Shown here: positions 13,361 to 24,882 of the stretch, in pieces
Position numbering within the stretch: the first letter of the stretch is position 1
How the letters are laid out: each line of letters opens with the position of its first letter
Origin: Osedax fenrisi
Taxonomy: Eukaryota > Annelida > Polychaeta > Sabellida > Siboglinidae
NCBI GenBank assembly: GCA_964019155.1
Contig: OZ025245.1
Coordinates: 32,139,545-32,203,544 of the forward strand
Reading direction: 5' to 3'
DNA: 64,000 bases
Notes under the pieces: model-generated
Database searches by the model: none
What the model saw: the letters and a program-made list of their open reading frames with translations, nothing else
What the model was told of the DNA's origin: nothing
Made by a program: the position numbers and the translations under genes

Positions 13361-14182
13361 TGTATAACAAATATATTATTTTTAAAATCATTATAATTAA
13401 AAATAAATATATAAATATGTTTATAATTAGAACAGTAAATGACTCCAAAATAAATGTAGAGATAGCTTAGAATAATACATAGAGATATTGTAAAATCAAT
13501 ACATACTGTGTTATAACTTAATGCAATTGCATTATTTCATATAAACTGTGCTTCTTACAATGCATATAATGTATTAAGATAAACGATAAGCTATCTCTGA
13601 ATTGTTTAGGAATTACTATTCTAAATATTTTACACTCGCAATTATATATTAACTCTGCTAATATTGAATACCTTATGTACATAAATACACATAAATATTT
13701 CACAAAACATTACCCTATCAATACCCTGTTGTTCCCAATCCTCTATCACCGTCCACTAACAGTGTCAACTCCTCTAATCAGTTGTGTGTTTGTAGTCCTG
13801 CATGAGGGCTGCCATCTAGTGCAAACTTCACAGATAAGTCCCACTAGACTAGTGTATAGTCTAGCGTTATTGCATCGTTTGTATCACTATTATATTCTTA
13901 TTTATAATTATAATACATTATTAATGTCTCAAATTAATATCATCGCATAAATAGTATTGGGTAACTTACTCAGGGTAAGTAACTTTCACAGGACTACACA
14001 ACAGATTTTGTATCAAAATATAGCTAAATGCAGTCACCTATTTCGAATGTGTCATATTTGCATATATATATATAATATGTATAATATGAAAATCTACATA
14101 TTACACTAATGTAATATTATACTACTTGTAAACTAATTATATAATATGTTACATGTACCACACTTACATATAATGATGCATG
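11940..14182. other. Gene-free flank left of the giant palindrome
   Basis: Holds a (TG/TA)n tract (12180-12275), a related TGTGTATG tract (12545-12700) and AT-rich DNA. ORFs here are translations of microsatellites or have no recognisable composition. ACGCCCA and TGGGCGT form a small hairpin at about 12808-12830. Confidence 0.55.
13285..13356. repeat. (AT)n microsatellite
   Basis: Uninterrupted TA dinucleotide run of about 70 bp. Confidence 0.9.
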
Positions 14183-14854
14183 TATTAACATAACAAACAC
14201 ACATATAAAACAAGGGTATATTAACTATTTATTTAATGTTCCGATAGTTTATCAACTTTCTTAGAGGCGAGTCTAAACGTAATAAGATTTACATGGTTAG
14301 TGTGGCTTACGTGTGTGAGTGTGTGAATATAATTAAACTTGGATAATCTGTAATGTTATAGATATTTACATTACAGTTATATTAATGTATGCAGAAAGTG
14401 TGAATACATTGTGTATCAATCTAAATGTATTGTTAACATTTCATTTGTATTTAATAGGGTTTTGTTGTATATGTGGCATTACATATTTCTAAAATAACAT
14501 ATTTGTACTGTGAAATTTTATTTTTAACATGAATTTGAACATGAAAATGCCATTCTAACACAATATACATACATAGATTAAACATATTACTACTTATCCC
14601 TCATTTAGAACTTGTGGTATTTGCTCGAGTGTTTCCTACATAATAATATACCTACTACCATCACTAAACTGAGATCACTGAATCAGATCAACACCAGCAT
14701 AGGGTTAACCAGTATTACCTACTTACATATCTAGATATATCTAATGCGATTCCTCTAATACTAGTCATACCTCTACTACTACCTAGTTAACTATAACTAT
14801 AATGATACATATCTAACTAACCGCTAGTGCTAGATAGCCTACCTTACCTATAGT
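14183..14854. other. Outer unique segment of the left arm
   Basis: No ORF or repeat recognised. The mirrored segment is 54713-55384. It is less AT-rich near 14590-14850 than its surroundings. Confidence 0.55.
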
Positions 14855-17646
14855 CAGGGCCGTGTTAAGGGGGGGGGGGCACACCGGGCACGGTGCCCGG
14901 GGGTCCACTCAGAATTTGGGGCCCATCATTTATTAAAGCAAATTTTTTGATCAAGGAAATCTTGATCAAAAATTGCACTATTTTAATATTATTGTATTGA
15001 TGTATATACACCTATGTATTGATTAATATATGATTTAAGATCTTTAATTATATACTTTATATACTTTTTTTTCCCATTACATTTTTAATTTTATTGTTGC
15101 AATATAATTTGATTCAATCCTATTAATGAATAAATTGCATAAAAGTGGCATATTATTCCATCCACCTAGTCAAACATTTAAATCTATAACTGGTTATAGT
15201 AACTGGAAACATATTCACGAGGATGCTGTTTCACATGAAAATAGTAGTAGGCATCGAAACGCATACATGCTAATGATTAATAGAGTAACTAATTCAGTTA
15301 TCAAAATTAAAGCATCCCTGGATAATCAATTGGATAATGAGAAGTTATATTGGTTTAAAGTTATAGAGAGAGTTATAAATGTCATTAAATACATTGTTTC
15401 ACGTGGACTGCCTTTAAAAGGTTATAATCAGGATTTGGGTTCAACAAGAAATGGAAATTATCTTGGAACTATTGAATTACTAGCTAAATATAATAACTTG
15501 TTAGCAGATCATTTATTAAAATATGGAAACCGTGGAAAAGGAAATGTTAATTATCTATATTCAACAATATGTGATGAGGTTAATAATTATTTCACTATTA
15601 GGTGATAATGTAAGATCAATCATAATCAATGAATGTAAAAAAAGGCTAAATACTATAGTATATCAGTATATTCAACACCCGACATAAGCCATTTTGATCA
15701 ACTAACAATAATAATACGATATATAAATAAAGATGATATTGTTGAAAGATTTTTAACATTTATACCTATAACATCTCACACTGGAGAATATTTAGCAAAT
15801 ATTTTATTATCTTTCCTGAACGAACATGAAATAGATATTGCAAATTGTAAAGGACAGAGTTACGATAATGCGTCAAATATGTCTGGCCGATATAAAGGTA
15901 ATATATAAAGATTATTATAAAATTATTAATTAATATAATATAGCTATCAATAGTATGTTATTATATATATTATAATATACATTATTTATTTTAGGTATGC
16001 AATCAATTCTTAAGATTATTGAGATTCTTAAGAATCATTGCAGTTAATCCAACAGCTTTATGGATTCCTTGCACCGCACATTCACTTAATTTAGTTGACA
16101 TTTCTGCATTAGAGACATCTTCAATCATTGATTATTTTGATTTCATGAAAAGATTATATATATATTCTTCACACCACCAAGAAGATGGAATATCATGAAA
16201 AAACAACTAAGTGAAAAGCATTTAAAAGTACCAAAAATACTGTGCACAACAATATGGTCTTCGCATGCTGATGCAACCGATGTCTTAATGATTGGATATT
16301 TAATTTTCAAAGAGTTAATTAAGCAATTTATTGAAAATAAAGAATGCTATCTAAATGTATTTCTTTAAATGAAGCAACATGGTTGTTTAATAAATTTAAT
16401 AATTTGGAAACGTCTTTATTTACTGTGATATGGAATACTATATTAGAACGTATAAATCGTACTTCTAAAGAACTTCAGAGTACAAGTCTTGATGTCAATA
16501 CTGCAGTTATATTATTAAAGAGTCTGCATAGCTATATTTATAAGTTAAGAGATGAGTTTAATAATCTTGAGAAAAAGGCAAAACAATTATGTAAGATATT
16601 AACATATTCATCCAAAAGAGCAAGGTATATTAAACAATATAAGTTGTCCTATTCTAATTAATAATCTATATTACATAGTAAACGGAAATTACATTTTGAA
16701 GAAACGGACCAACCAGATGAATAGGACTAATAGGACCTATACAGACTCCATCAAAACATTTTGAAATTAATAATTTCTTACCTATTGATAAACTTCTAAG
16801 TAAGTATTAAATATGATTGTAAATAATATTATTAAAATAATATACATTTAATGATTTAGACTGTTTAGATCAAATAATTTGTACTTATGCTGAGCCAATC
16901 AACTTATTCGGATTTTTATGTGAACTTGATAATCTATCCAATGCACAAATATCTGAGATATCATCTAGATTATCATAATTTTACCAATACGATATCGATG
17001 TAAACTTTAGTAATGCATTTATTCAATTTGTTGAATTTGTAAAGCTCCAAAGAACGAAATATGAATCAAATATATTGGAAATTTATAAGGAATTAATTTC
17101 AAAAGAAATTACAGAATTATTTCCCAATATGTGCATTATCATTAGAATGTATCTGACATTGATGATTTCAAATGCTTCTCCATGGAGAAAGAAGTTTTTC
17201 AAAACTTAAACTGATAAAAACATATTTAAGAAATTCTTTAGCTCAAGATAAATTATCTAACTTGGCATTATTATCTATTGAAAACAATATATTAAAATCA
17301 TTAAATACAACAGAATACAAATATTTTTGTAAATATGAAAACTCGAAACAAATTATAAATAAAGAAACAATATATAAACGCTCAATGTATTAATTATTTT
17401 ATATATTATTATAATTTATTATCATTATCTCTAAATTGAATAGTTTGTGTATAATATTATCCCCTATATATTTCACAGTGATTATTTATAGGTATGCCCA
17501 CTCCCCATAAACACATTAGCAATTAATTATTAGATATATTACATAGGTTTCTCACATATATAATTTATATAAAAAACTATATTGTCCATCTAGGGGCCCA
17601 CTTAAATATGGTGCCCGGTAGTAGATTTTTTCTTAACACGGCCCTG
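14855..17646 (+). mobile_element. hAT element, left arm
   Basis: Ends are CAGGGCCGTGTTAAG and CTTAACACGGCCCTG, flanked by a perfect 8-bp target duplication CCTATAGT (14847-14854 and 17647-17654). Next to the 5' TIR is a G run followed by a short hairpin (CCGGGCACGGTGCCCGG). The 2792-bp interior carries a broken DUF4371/TTF-type hAT transposase. The mirrored copy has the same target duplication, so insertion preceded the inverted duplication. Confidence 0.93.
15126..17393 (+). pseudogene. hAT transposase (DUF4371/ZMYM1-like), broken
   Basis: Segments of a hAT transposase follow in order. The N-terminal part (15126-15604) is open from an ATG, with GNYLGTIELLAKYN. Next come ITSHTGEYLA and CKGQSYDNASNMSG (about 15765-15890), then an apparent intron (about 15898-15994, GT..AG). 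Then LWIPCTAHSLNLVD (about 16056-16100), a middle segment (16344-16661) and a C-terminal dimerisation segment with GERSFSKLKLIKTYLR (17172-17393). Breaks: a 7-base insertion near 15589 found only in this arm, and a frame change before NPTALW shared with the other arm. Order and motifs fit the TTF/DUF4371 hAT group known from animals. It cannot encode an intact enzyme as written. Confidence 0.85.
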
Positions 17647-17692
17647 CCTATAGTGTGTGTAACATATGTGGGGAGGCAGTAACCTACACGAG

Positions 17693-18016
17693 TGTAATAT
17701 AATATATATAATTAGACACGCCCACATTATTAGTGATAAACACTTCACTTGTATCTTAGCAGTCAAACCAATAGCACTTACGTTAATCTATAATAGATAA
17801 TACTATATACCCCAAACCACGAAGAATCATCTGCAGAGTACTCTGGCAGATATCTTGAAGCTACCCAAAGGTAATACATCCTACATATAATAGTATACCC
17901 AATACATATATTATATATATATTATACATTATATATTTAGGATAAGATTATCATAATCTTAATATATAAGTTATAACTCTATAGACGAACCAATTGATAT
18001 ATAATAACATATTACA
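17693..18016 (+). repeat. 5' LTR, left-arm gypsy
   Basis: 324 bp, starting TGTAATATAATATATATAAT and ending ATATTACA. It carries the promoter and polyadenylation region by position, but I see no convincing individual signals in such AT-rich DNA. Confidence 0.93.
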
Positions 18017-18034
18017 TGGTGACAGCGGTTGTTC
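18017..18034 (+). other. Primer-binding site
   Basis: TGGTGACAGCGG starts directly after the LTR. TGG fits pairing with a tRNA 3' CCA end. I cannot assign the tRNA. Confidence 0.7.
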
Positions 18035-18443
18035 TTTAACTAGATAGTTAAATAGTGATATTAGTTACGTGGTATTAAGATTTGGGATTAAAATCATAAT
18101 TATAAGGCAAGCTTATTATTAGATTCGACATACATTAAGTACAGTGTACTTAGATTATTACATAACAAGTTGTTATTGTAAATTAATTAAAAATTAATTA
18201 GAAAAAAAAAAAAAAAAAAAAAACTAATTAAAAATTAATTAAATATATAAAAATATACATTGTATATTTATTACATAATAAGTTACTGGATATTATTAAT
18301 TGTTTATTTTAATAGATTATATAACTATCTTATGGGTAATTAATTTAATACCATAGAATAGGTTGTTTAATATATATATAAATATATTTATATTCACACA
18401 GAATTTACAGAAATAACATAATATTAGTACATTTATTATAAAA
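18035..18443 (+). other. gypsy 5' leader
   Basis: Untranslated region between the primer-binding site and gag. It contains a run of more than 20 A residues (18203-18223) set between AATTAAAAATTAATTA-type flanks. The same arrangement is in the right arm. Confidence 0.6.
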
Positions 18444-18692
18444 ATGAGTGAATGTAGAATCCCAGAAATATTAATTGTAGATAAAATCAGAGGGGCCGAA
18501 ATATATAAAAGATGGATACAATCTTATGAAATTTATGAAAATGCTAGAGAATTGGAAAACAAATCAGAAAAGTCACAAGTCGGTATATTTCTAAATACAA
18601 TAGGATCAGATGGCGTAGATATATACAATTCATTTGAAGATGAAACTATCGAAGTAATGATAGATGAAAAAAAAAACAAAATCCTCTGGTAA
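18444..18692 (+). CDS. gag: gypsy Gag, N-terminal part
   Basis: 82-codon ORF starting MSECRIPEIL, the first ATG after the leader. It is rich in charged residues and leads into the Gag body that continues in the next frame. The two frames overlap at a run of ten A residues at 18667-18676. To continue Gag the reader must shift by +1 there, or the run gained one A. The right arm has the same run length. Gag forms the particle and its N-terminal half is poorly conserved, so the assignment rests on position and on the downstream domains. Confidence 0.75.
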   Translation: MSECRIPEILIVDKIRGAEIYKRWIQSYEIYENARELENKSEKSQVGIFLNTIGSDGVDIYNSFEDETIEVMIDEKKNKILW

Positions 18693-21552
18693 GAAAAACT
18701 TAGAGTGGATAAAAGAAAAGTTTAAAGCGTATTTCATTCCAAAAAGAAACTTGACATATGAAAGATATGTATTTTTTAAACGTGATCAATTTGAAAGCGA
18801 GAATATTGAATGCTACTATGCTGAATTACGAAAACTGGCTATGACTTGCGAATTCAAAGATTTGAAAGATTCATTGATCAAAGATAGAATCATCATAGGC
18901 ATGATTGACAATAATTTACGCCAGAGATTCCTACAAGAAGTTAAAGGTAAAGAAATTACAGCCGAAGAGGTAGTCCAAGCTACAAAAATAAAAGAAACAA
19001 GTAATAACCAAATGCAGAAAATCAATAATAAAGAATACGAAAATATTGATTATATTAACAAAAAAATCAATAAATATAAGAATAACGAAACTTATAATAA
19101 ACCAAGCCAAAAGTTTAATAAAAAAAAATGCGGCAGATGTGATCGAATACACGAACCAAGGTCATGTAAAGCATTCAACACAAAATGCAATATCTGTAAC
19201 AAGTTAGGACACTGGGCAAAGTGTTGTAAATCAAGGAGTGATAACTACAATCAGCGAACATACGAAACAAATGAAATTTGTTGTTCAAAAATAGACGAAA
19301 ATTTTATATTTTTAGGCGAAATTAAAACTAACATTGAACAAAATAAATGGATAAAAGATTTAACAGTAAATTGTGAACAATTCGAAAAAGTTATTAAGTT
19401 TAAGATAGATACAGGCGCAAGCGTATCCGTAATGCCATATAATAAGTTATTACCAATTTTAAAGAAGACTAATATAATATTAAGAGGACCAAATAATACT
19501 GAAATTAATGCTAAGGGATACTTAGAAGCATTGATTACATATAAAGGTAAAACAATAAAAGAGGACATATTCATTTTAGAAAAACAAATGACAGGTTTAC
19601 TCTCGAGAAAGGCATCAATAGAATTGGATATTGTCAAATTAGTAGATGCGCTAGATTGCCAGCTGGATCCTAAATTATTTGATGGATTAGGAAGTATTAA
19701 TAGGAAATACAAAATTGAAATAAAAGAGGGAATAAAACCATATTCAATTAATGTACCAAGACCAGTTCCAGTACATCAACAAACGGAAGTCCAAAACGAA
19801 CTACAGAAAATGATCGAATTAGGAGTAATCGAAGAAGCATGTGGTCCCACAGAATGGTGTAGCCCAATGGTTATTGCAAAGAAAGGAAACGGTAAAATAA
19901 GAATTTGCACAGATTTAACGAAGTTAAATGCAGCAGTGAAACGAGAGATACATCCTATGGCAACGGTCGAGGGTAGTCTAAGTAAAATCAAAGGAAACAT
20001 TTTTTTAAAATTGGATGCAAATTCAGGGTTTTGGCAAATTCCATTAGAAAAAAAATGCTGGGCATTGACAACATTCCTAACGCCATGGGGGAGGTATTAT
20101 TATAAAAAATTACCGTTTGGCTTAACCTCAGCTCCCGAAATATTTTGTAAAGAAATATCTAAAATCTTAAAAGACTGCAAGGGGCTAATCGTACACGTGG
20201 ATGACGTATTAGTAATGGGAATGGATGCAGACGAACATGATAGAAATCTAAAAACAGTACTCAATAAAATAGTAGAATCAGGATTGACATTAAATAAAAA
20301 TAAATGTGTATTCCGTAAAGAAGAAGTAGATTTCTTAGGGTTTAAAATTACCAGTAAAGGAATTAAAGCTGGACAAAAAGTCCAAGGAATCATAGATATT
20401 CCAACACCAACTAGCGTAAAAAGTGTCAGGAGTTTTCTTGGGATGATAAACCAATTTTCTCGATTTAACCCAAATATATCCGAATACAGTGCTCCATTAA
20501 GAGAATTGCTTAGGAAAGATTGTTCTTGGATTTGGGATACGAAGCAAGAAGAAAGTTTCAGAATATTGAAAGAAGAGTTACAGAATACGAAGACATTATC
20601 GTATTTCGATGTTAACAATAAAACAATATTGACAACAGACGCATCGGATCACGGTATAGGTGCGATACTAACACAAGAAGACGAAAACGGAAACCGAAAA
20701 ATGATTGGAGCAGCCAGTAGATCCCTAAGTGATACTGAGAAAAGATACGCAACTATAGAGAAGGAAGCGTTGGGCGTAGTATGGGCTCTTGAAAGATTTA
20801 ACTATTATATAGTAGGTGCACCCATATACGTAGAAACCGATCATAAACCTTTAATAACTCTATTAGGAAGCAAAGAAATAGAGAAGGTGCCTATAAGAAT
20901 CCAAAGGTACAGAATACGATTGATGAGATATGCCGTAAACATGAAATATATACCCGGTAAAAACAATATCATTGCCGATACATTATCAAGATACCCTTCG
21001 AAAGATACAGGGTGCGACCTATTAGAAATCGAAACCGAAGAGATGGTAAGTAGTGTTTTCGTACCTGGGGAATCATGTAAAATACAATCTATAATCAAAG
21101 CTCAGAATAATGATCCAGAGATAACATGGTTGAAGAAGAAGATTATTGAAGGATGGACAAAATCAGATTTGAAACATAATTTAGGTCGAAAATATTATAA
21201 TAGCCAACAATATTTATCAACGATTCAAGGTTGCTTAACGTACCAGAATAGAGCTATTATACCTGTCAGTATGAGAAAAGAAATGTTAAGAAATATCCAT
21301 ATAGGACACTTAGGAATCACGAAATGTCTAGAAAGGGCAAAAAAAGAGTGTGTTTTGGTTTGGTATCTCAAACGATATCGACAAGGAAATAAGGGAATGT
21401 ATAAACTGCAATATAAATGCAAGGACTCAACGAGAACCTGTAAAGATAGTACCAGTACCTTCCAAAGCTTGGGAAACAGTAGGCTCAGACTTATTTCAAT
21501 TCAAGCAACAAAAATACATTATAGTGGTGGATTATTATTCCCGATATATTGA
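18664..21552 (+). CDS. pol: gypsy Gag C-terminus, protease, RT and RNase H
   Basis: Open frame of 962 codons; the ATG at 18664 is probably not a start but the point where the Gag frame resumes. Visible domains: Gag body to about residue 130; two zinc-knuckle-like motifs (CGRCDRIHEPRSC near 156, CNICNKLGHWAKC near 175); aspartic protease DTGAS near 249; reverse transcriptase with KIRICTDLTKLN, LDANSGFWQIPL and the catalytic box as HVDD near 511; RNase H with TDASDHGIGA near 659 and YATIEKEALGVVWALERF; and the start of the integrase zinc finger, HIGHLG near 879. The last 70 or so residues are out of frame after an A7 run near 21340. In RT the usual FSKLD motif reads FLKLD here, whereas the right arm keeps FSKLD. 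Confidence 0.92.
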   Translation: MKKKTKSSGKKNLEWIKEKFKAYFIPKRNLTYERYVFFKRDQFESENIECYYAELRKLAMTCEFKDLKDSLIKDRIIIGMIDNNLRQRFLQEVKGKEITAEEVVQATKIKETSNNQMQKINNKEYENIDYINKKINKYKNNETYNKPSQKFNKKKCGRCDRIHEPRSCKAFNTKCNICNKLGHWAKCCKSRSDNYNQRTYETNEICCSKIDENFIFLGEIKTNIEQNKWIKDLTVNCEQFEKVIKFKIDTGASVSVMPYNKLLPILKKTNIILRGPNNTEINAKGYLEALITYKGKTIKEDIFILEKQMTGLLSRKASIELDIVKLVDALDCQLDPKLFDGLGSINRKYKIEIKEGIKPYSINVPRPVPVHQQTEVQNELQKMIELGVIEEACGPTEWCSPMVIAKKGNGKIRICTDLTKLNAAVKREIHPMATVEGSLSKIKGNIFLKLDANSGFWQIPLEKKCWALTTFLTPWGRYYYKKLPFGLTSAPEIFCKEISKILKDCKGLIVHVDDVLVMGMDADEHDRNLKTVLNKIVESGLTLNKNKCVFRKEEVDFLGFKITSKGIKAGQKVQGIIDIPTPTSVKSVRSFLGMINQFSRFNPNISEYSAPLRELLRKDCSWIWDTKQEESFRILKEELQNTKTLSYFDVNNKTILTTDASDHGIGAILTQEDENGNRKMIGAASRSLSDTEKRYATIEKEALGVVWALERFNYYIVGAPIYVETDHKPLITLLGSKEIEKVPIRIQRYRIRLMRYAVNMKYIPGKNNIIADTLSRYPSKDTGCDLLEIETEEMVSSVFVPGESCKIQSIIKAQNNDPEITWLKKKIIEGWTKSDLKHNLGRKYYNSQQYLSTIQGCLTYQNRAIIPVSMRKEMLRNIHIGHLGITKCLERAKKECVLVWYLKRYRQGNKGMYKLQYKCKDSTRTCKDSTSTFQSLGNSRLRLISIQATKIHYSGGLLFPIY

Positions 21553-22237
21553 AACGATGTTATTGAAAGACATGAGATCGATCACAATAATTTCGTCATT
21601 AAAATCAATATTTGCACGACACGGTATTCCTGAGAACATGATCTCAGATAACGGAACTCAATACAGCAGCGAAGAATTCAAAGAATTTTCCAAAACATAC
21701 AAGTTTAAACATTTAACATCATCACCAAAATATCCAAAAGGCAACGGAGTAGCTGAAAGAGCTATACAAACGCTAAAGCAGATCATGGAGAAATCTGAAG
21801 ACCCATATTTAGGTCTATTGTCATATCGAAATACACCATTATCTTTCGGTAGATCCCCAGCTGAGTTGTTAATGAATCGTAGATTAAATACGACATTACC
21901 AGATCTACTAAATCAAAATATGATGCTCGAAAAAGATCATGTTGAATTCAAAAAGAAGGTCATGGAGAAGAAACTCAAGGAAAAACAGTACAGCGACAAC
22001 AAACTATCAACAACTAAAAGAAGATTGGCACTGGATGAAGATGTCTATATTAAAGACATGGACAGAATGGGAACCGTAATACAATTCGATGATAACAATG
22101 AAAGAACGTACACAATAAAATCAAATGACAACACAATCAGGCGTAATAGGATAGATCTAGTACCAGTTGAAAAAAACACAATTGTTACAAGATCAGGTAG
22201 GGAGGTTAGACCACCTCAACGCTTGATTGAGCAATGA
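21350..22237 (+). CDS. int: gypsy integrase
   Basis: This frame continues pol +1 after the A7 run. It has the second half of the zinc finger (CINCN), then the catalytic core with D near residue 61 (VVDYYSRY), D near 100 (ISDNGTQYSS) and E near 136 (GVAERAIQTL), the D,D-35-E spacing of retroviral-type integrases, and a C-terminal tail ending in TRSGREVRPPQRL, typical of gypsy. Its own ATG is likely fortuitous. It joins the cDNA to host DNA. The core residues are all present, but the shared frameshift separates it from RT unless ribosomal frameshifting occurs. Confidence 0.92.
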   Translation: MFWFGISNDIDKEIRECINCNINARTQREPVKIVPVPSKAWETVGSDLFQFKQQKYIIVVDYYSRYIETMLLKDMRSITIISSLKSIFARHGIPENMISDNGTQYSSEEFKEFSKTYKFKHLTSSPKYPKGNGVAERAIQTLKQIMEKSEDPYLGLLSYRNTPLSFGRSPAELLMNRRLNTTLPDLLNQNMMLEKDHVEFKKKVMEKKLKEKQYSDNKLSTTKRRLALDEDVYIKDMDRMGTVIQFDDNNERTYTIKSNDNTIRRNRIDLVPVEKNTIVTRSGREVRPPQRLIEQ

Positions 22238-22300
22238 GGAGCCATATGCCTCATGGGATTTAAGGTGTAGAAATTTTAGATTAAAAATTTGGTATAAGGG

Positions 22301-22634
22301 TGTAATATAATATGTAACAAAATATATAATTAGACACGTCCACATTATTAGTGATAAACACTTCACTTGTATCTTAGCAGTCAAACCAATAGCACTTACG
22401 TTAATCTATAATAGATAATACTATATACCCCAAACCACGAAGAATCATCTGCAGAGTACTCTGGCAGATATCTTGAAGCTACCCAAAGGTAATACATCCT
22501 ACATATAATAGTATACCCAATACATATATTATATATATATTATACATTATATATTTAGGATAAGATTATCATAATCTTAATATATAAGTTATAACTCTAT
22601 AGACGAACCAATTGATATATAATAACATATTACA
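22301..22634 (+). repeat. 3' LTR, left-arm gypsy
   Basis: 334 bp. Differs from the 5' LTR by about 10 added bases (GTAACAAAAT region) near its start and by GACACGTCCAC for GACACGCCCAC. Preceded by GGTATAAGGG, a weak polypurine tract. Confidence 0.93.
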
Positions 22635-22639
22635 ACGAG

Positions 22640-24003
22640 TAATCCAGGAATACAGCCATGATTGTGTTAGCATTATACTAGTATTAGATCCGATACGTGC
22701 AATATTGTATGTTTAATCACTTTTAATTGTTATCATTATGGCAATTTTCGCAGGTTACACTGAAAATCATATTGAATAGGGATATTATTCAAAGGGTAAT
22801 TTATAACAAAGTTATAACTTTTTTAATTCTTATTATTTATTTATAATTTTTTTAATAAATCAATATTATTTAGTTATATTATATTTACTATATTACAATT
22901 TTCATATATACATTTATTTTATATATTTTTAAAGATAAACACATTTTTTCCTGATATATGTTTAATTTCAAATACTTCTGTATATATTTTTATATAACAC
23001 ATTGAAAGTATATATTATATATATGTTTCTTACTATATATAAAATTGAAAGTATAAATATACATTAGTTTACAATTTATCAAGTGAACGTAATTAATGAA
23101 AAATATCATTTTGTGCGATTGTGGGATTTTGTGTAAATTGAATCTTGTCATTCTAATGTCTTTGATGTCAATGATAGACATTATTTTTTAAATTATTATT
23201 TAAATTATTATAAACAATTTTAAATTAAATTTGTGTTAACATATTAATATATGTTGTTATCTTATATACAATATTCTATATTTAATAAAGACAGCTATAT
23301 TACATTATAGTGTATTTTGTATAATATGGTATGTTTTTAATAATAGTTTTTAAGATATTTATTAATTTAAATTATTTAAAATTAATAATTATTATTAATT
23401 TTATTATACTTATTATAAATTATATAAGTATTATTATAATACATATTTTTATTTAATAATTTATTGTAAACTATCATAGATATTTGAGTAAAATTCCCCA
23501 AATTTCTAAAACATATACAATTATAAGCGATTTAAATAAATAGCATATTAAATATGATATTTATTAAATATTTATTAAATAATTTAATAAATATTTGTAA
23601 GAATTATAATAATTATTTATAATTATTATTATTCTTATTAACTAAAGTTTATCTTATGAGCGAGTCCCAGTTAAAGTGAACTAGTTAAACCAAATAAATC
23701 ATTTTATGTAAACAATATTTATTGAAACTATATAAAGTAACTAAATTATTTAGTAAATAGAAAAAAAATGTTTAAAAACAGACACGACATTATGTAACAA
23801 ATGCTATATAATATACTATATTATATATTATATTATAATTGAACTTATAAATATGTTGGTACCTTGTTAAAATCTTCACAAATTTGTTTAATACGTTACT
23901 CTTTTAACTCCACCACAATTGTGTATTTTAATTAGTTATTTGATAATTGCGTATTTATTATTGATAATTGTATATATTCAACATAACAAAATACACATCT
24001 ACC
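22640..24003. other. Gene-free AT-rich DNA
   Basis: Nothing recognised on either strand; the mirror is 45582-46939. Short ORFs here have no recognisable motif. Confidence 0.55.
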
Positions 24004-24058
24004 GGGAGACGATTAAAAAGGACGAGTTGAGGGTTAAAGGTTGCATTTGAAATACGAG

Positions 24059-24095
<37 letters not shown>

Positions 24096-24260
24096 ATAGA
24101 TATATCTATATATGTGTGTGGGTTATTTGATTTAATTGGTTTAGTTTTGTCCTGCTTTGTTTTTTTAGATGCATTACATTCCAAAGTTAGCCTATACACA
24201 TTTATTTCGCATTTCGCATTTAACCTTTAACCCTAAACTCGTCCTTTTTGATCGTAACCC
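24004..24260. repeat. MITE with GATCAAAAAGGACGAGTT termini, copy 2
   Basis: Ends GGGAGACGATTAAAAAGGAC and the complement of GGGTTACGATCAAAAAGGAC; inner tracts GGTTAAAGGTT on both sides. Same family as 373-616. CATCT flanks both sides within a few bases and may be the target duplication. The interior has a (TA)n run. Confidence 0.75.
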
Positions 24261-24589
24261 CATCTGCCCATATGTTTATACTATAAACTTTATAGATATT
24301 ATATTCACGAAAATATGAGTCATAATGTATGACTCATAAATAACAAGCCATTTAGTAAACATTGTATGCTCATAATTATTATTCATTACATATAATATAG
24401 TACATTCGTAATATATATTCTAGAAATTTGTATTTTATATTAATTATACTTTAAATTTGTGAATAATATTTAAAATGTATCGTAAATGATGACCATGTAG
24501 CAGTTTATATATAACTATATATGATTTCACTATTAAAGTAAATAATTATGAACATATTAAATGTATACGCAATTTATCGATCTATTTAA

Positions 24590-24800
24590 GTGGTGTACAC
24601 ACCGCTAGCATCAAGCACGGCGATTTGTTACTGTACTTGTTACTGCACTTGATGCTAGGTATAAATTATTATGTGTGTCCAGATAGCGAGCATCAAGTAC
24701 CGCATATGTGGCGACTTGTTACTAGAGGCCGGCGACTTGTTACTGGGTATATTTTAATATTTGTGTTCAGATAGCAAGCATCAAGTACTTGTTTATATCA
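24590..24800 (+). repeat. Subterminal repeats of a Harbinger-like element
   Basis: The words AGCATCAAG and CGACTTGTTACT recur several times, with GTGTCCAGATAGC or GTGTTCAGATAGC before two of them. They lie directly upstream of the HARBI1-like ORF and are likely the 5' end of that element. No matching 3' end was found. Confidence 0.5.
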
Positions 24801-24882
24801 CGTGATAAATAAATTATTTAAATATCCGGTTTTAAATTTTTTAAATTATTTATATTTATTATTCTTATATTTTTATTTCAAT

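Larger units (their letters stand above)
17693..22634 (+). mobile_element. Ty3/gypsy LTR retrotransposon, left arm
   Basis: A complete element of 4942 bp with two nearly identical LTRs (TGTAAT..ATTACA), a perfect 5-bp target duplication ACGAG (17688-17692 and 22635-22639), a primer-binding region directly after the 5' LTR, and gag, protease, reverse transcriptase, RNase H and integrase in that order, which defines Ty3/gypsy. The LTRs differ by one clear substitution and a 10-bp indel. The coding frame is interrupted twice at A-runs (near 18670 and 21340). The same element with the same target duplication is in the right arm. Confidence 0.95.

Noticed and set aside
13518..13950. Overlapping ORFs of 61 and 91 codons
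   Set aside because: No motif, AT-driven composition, and no splice or repeat context supporting a gene.
19251..20618. Minus-strand ORFs of 74-172 codons across gag-pol
   Set aside because: Antisense shadows of the conserved pol frame; mirrored shadows lie at 48960-50327.
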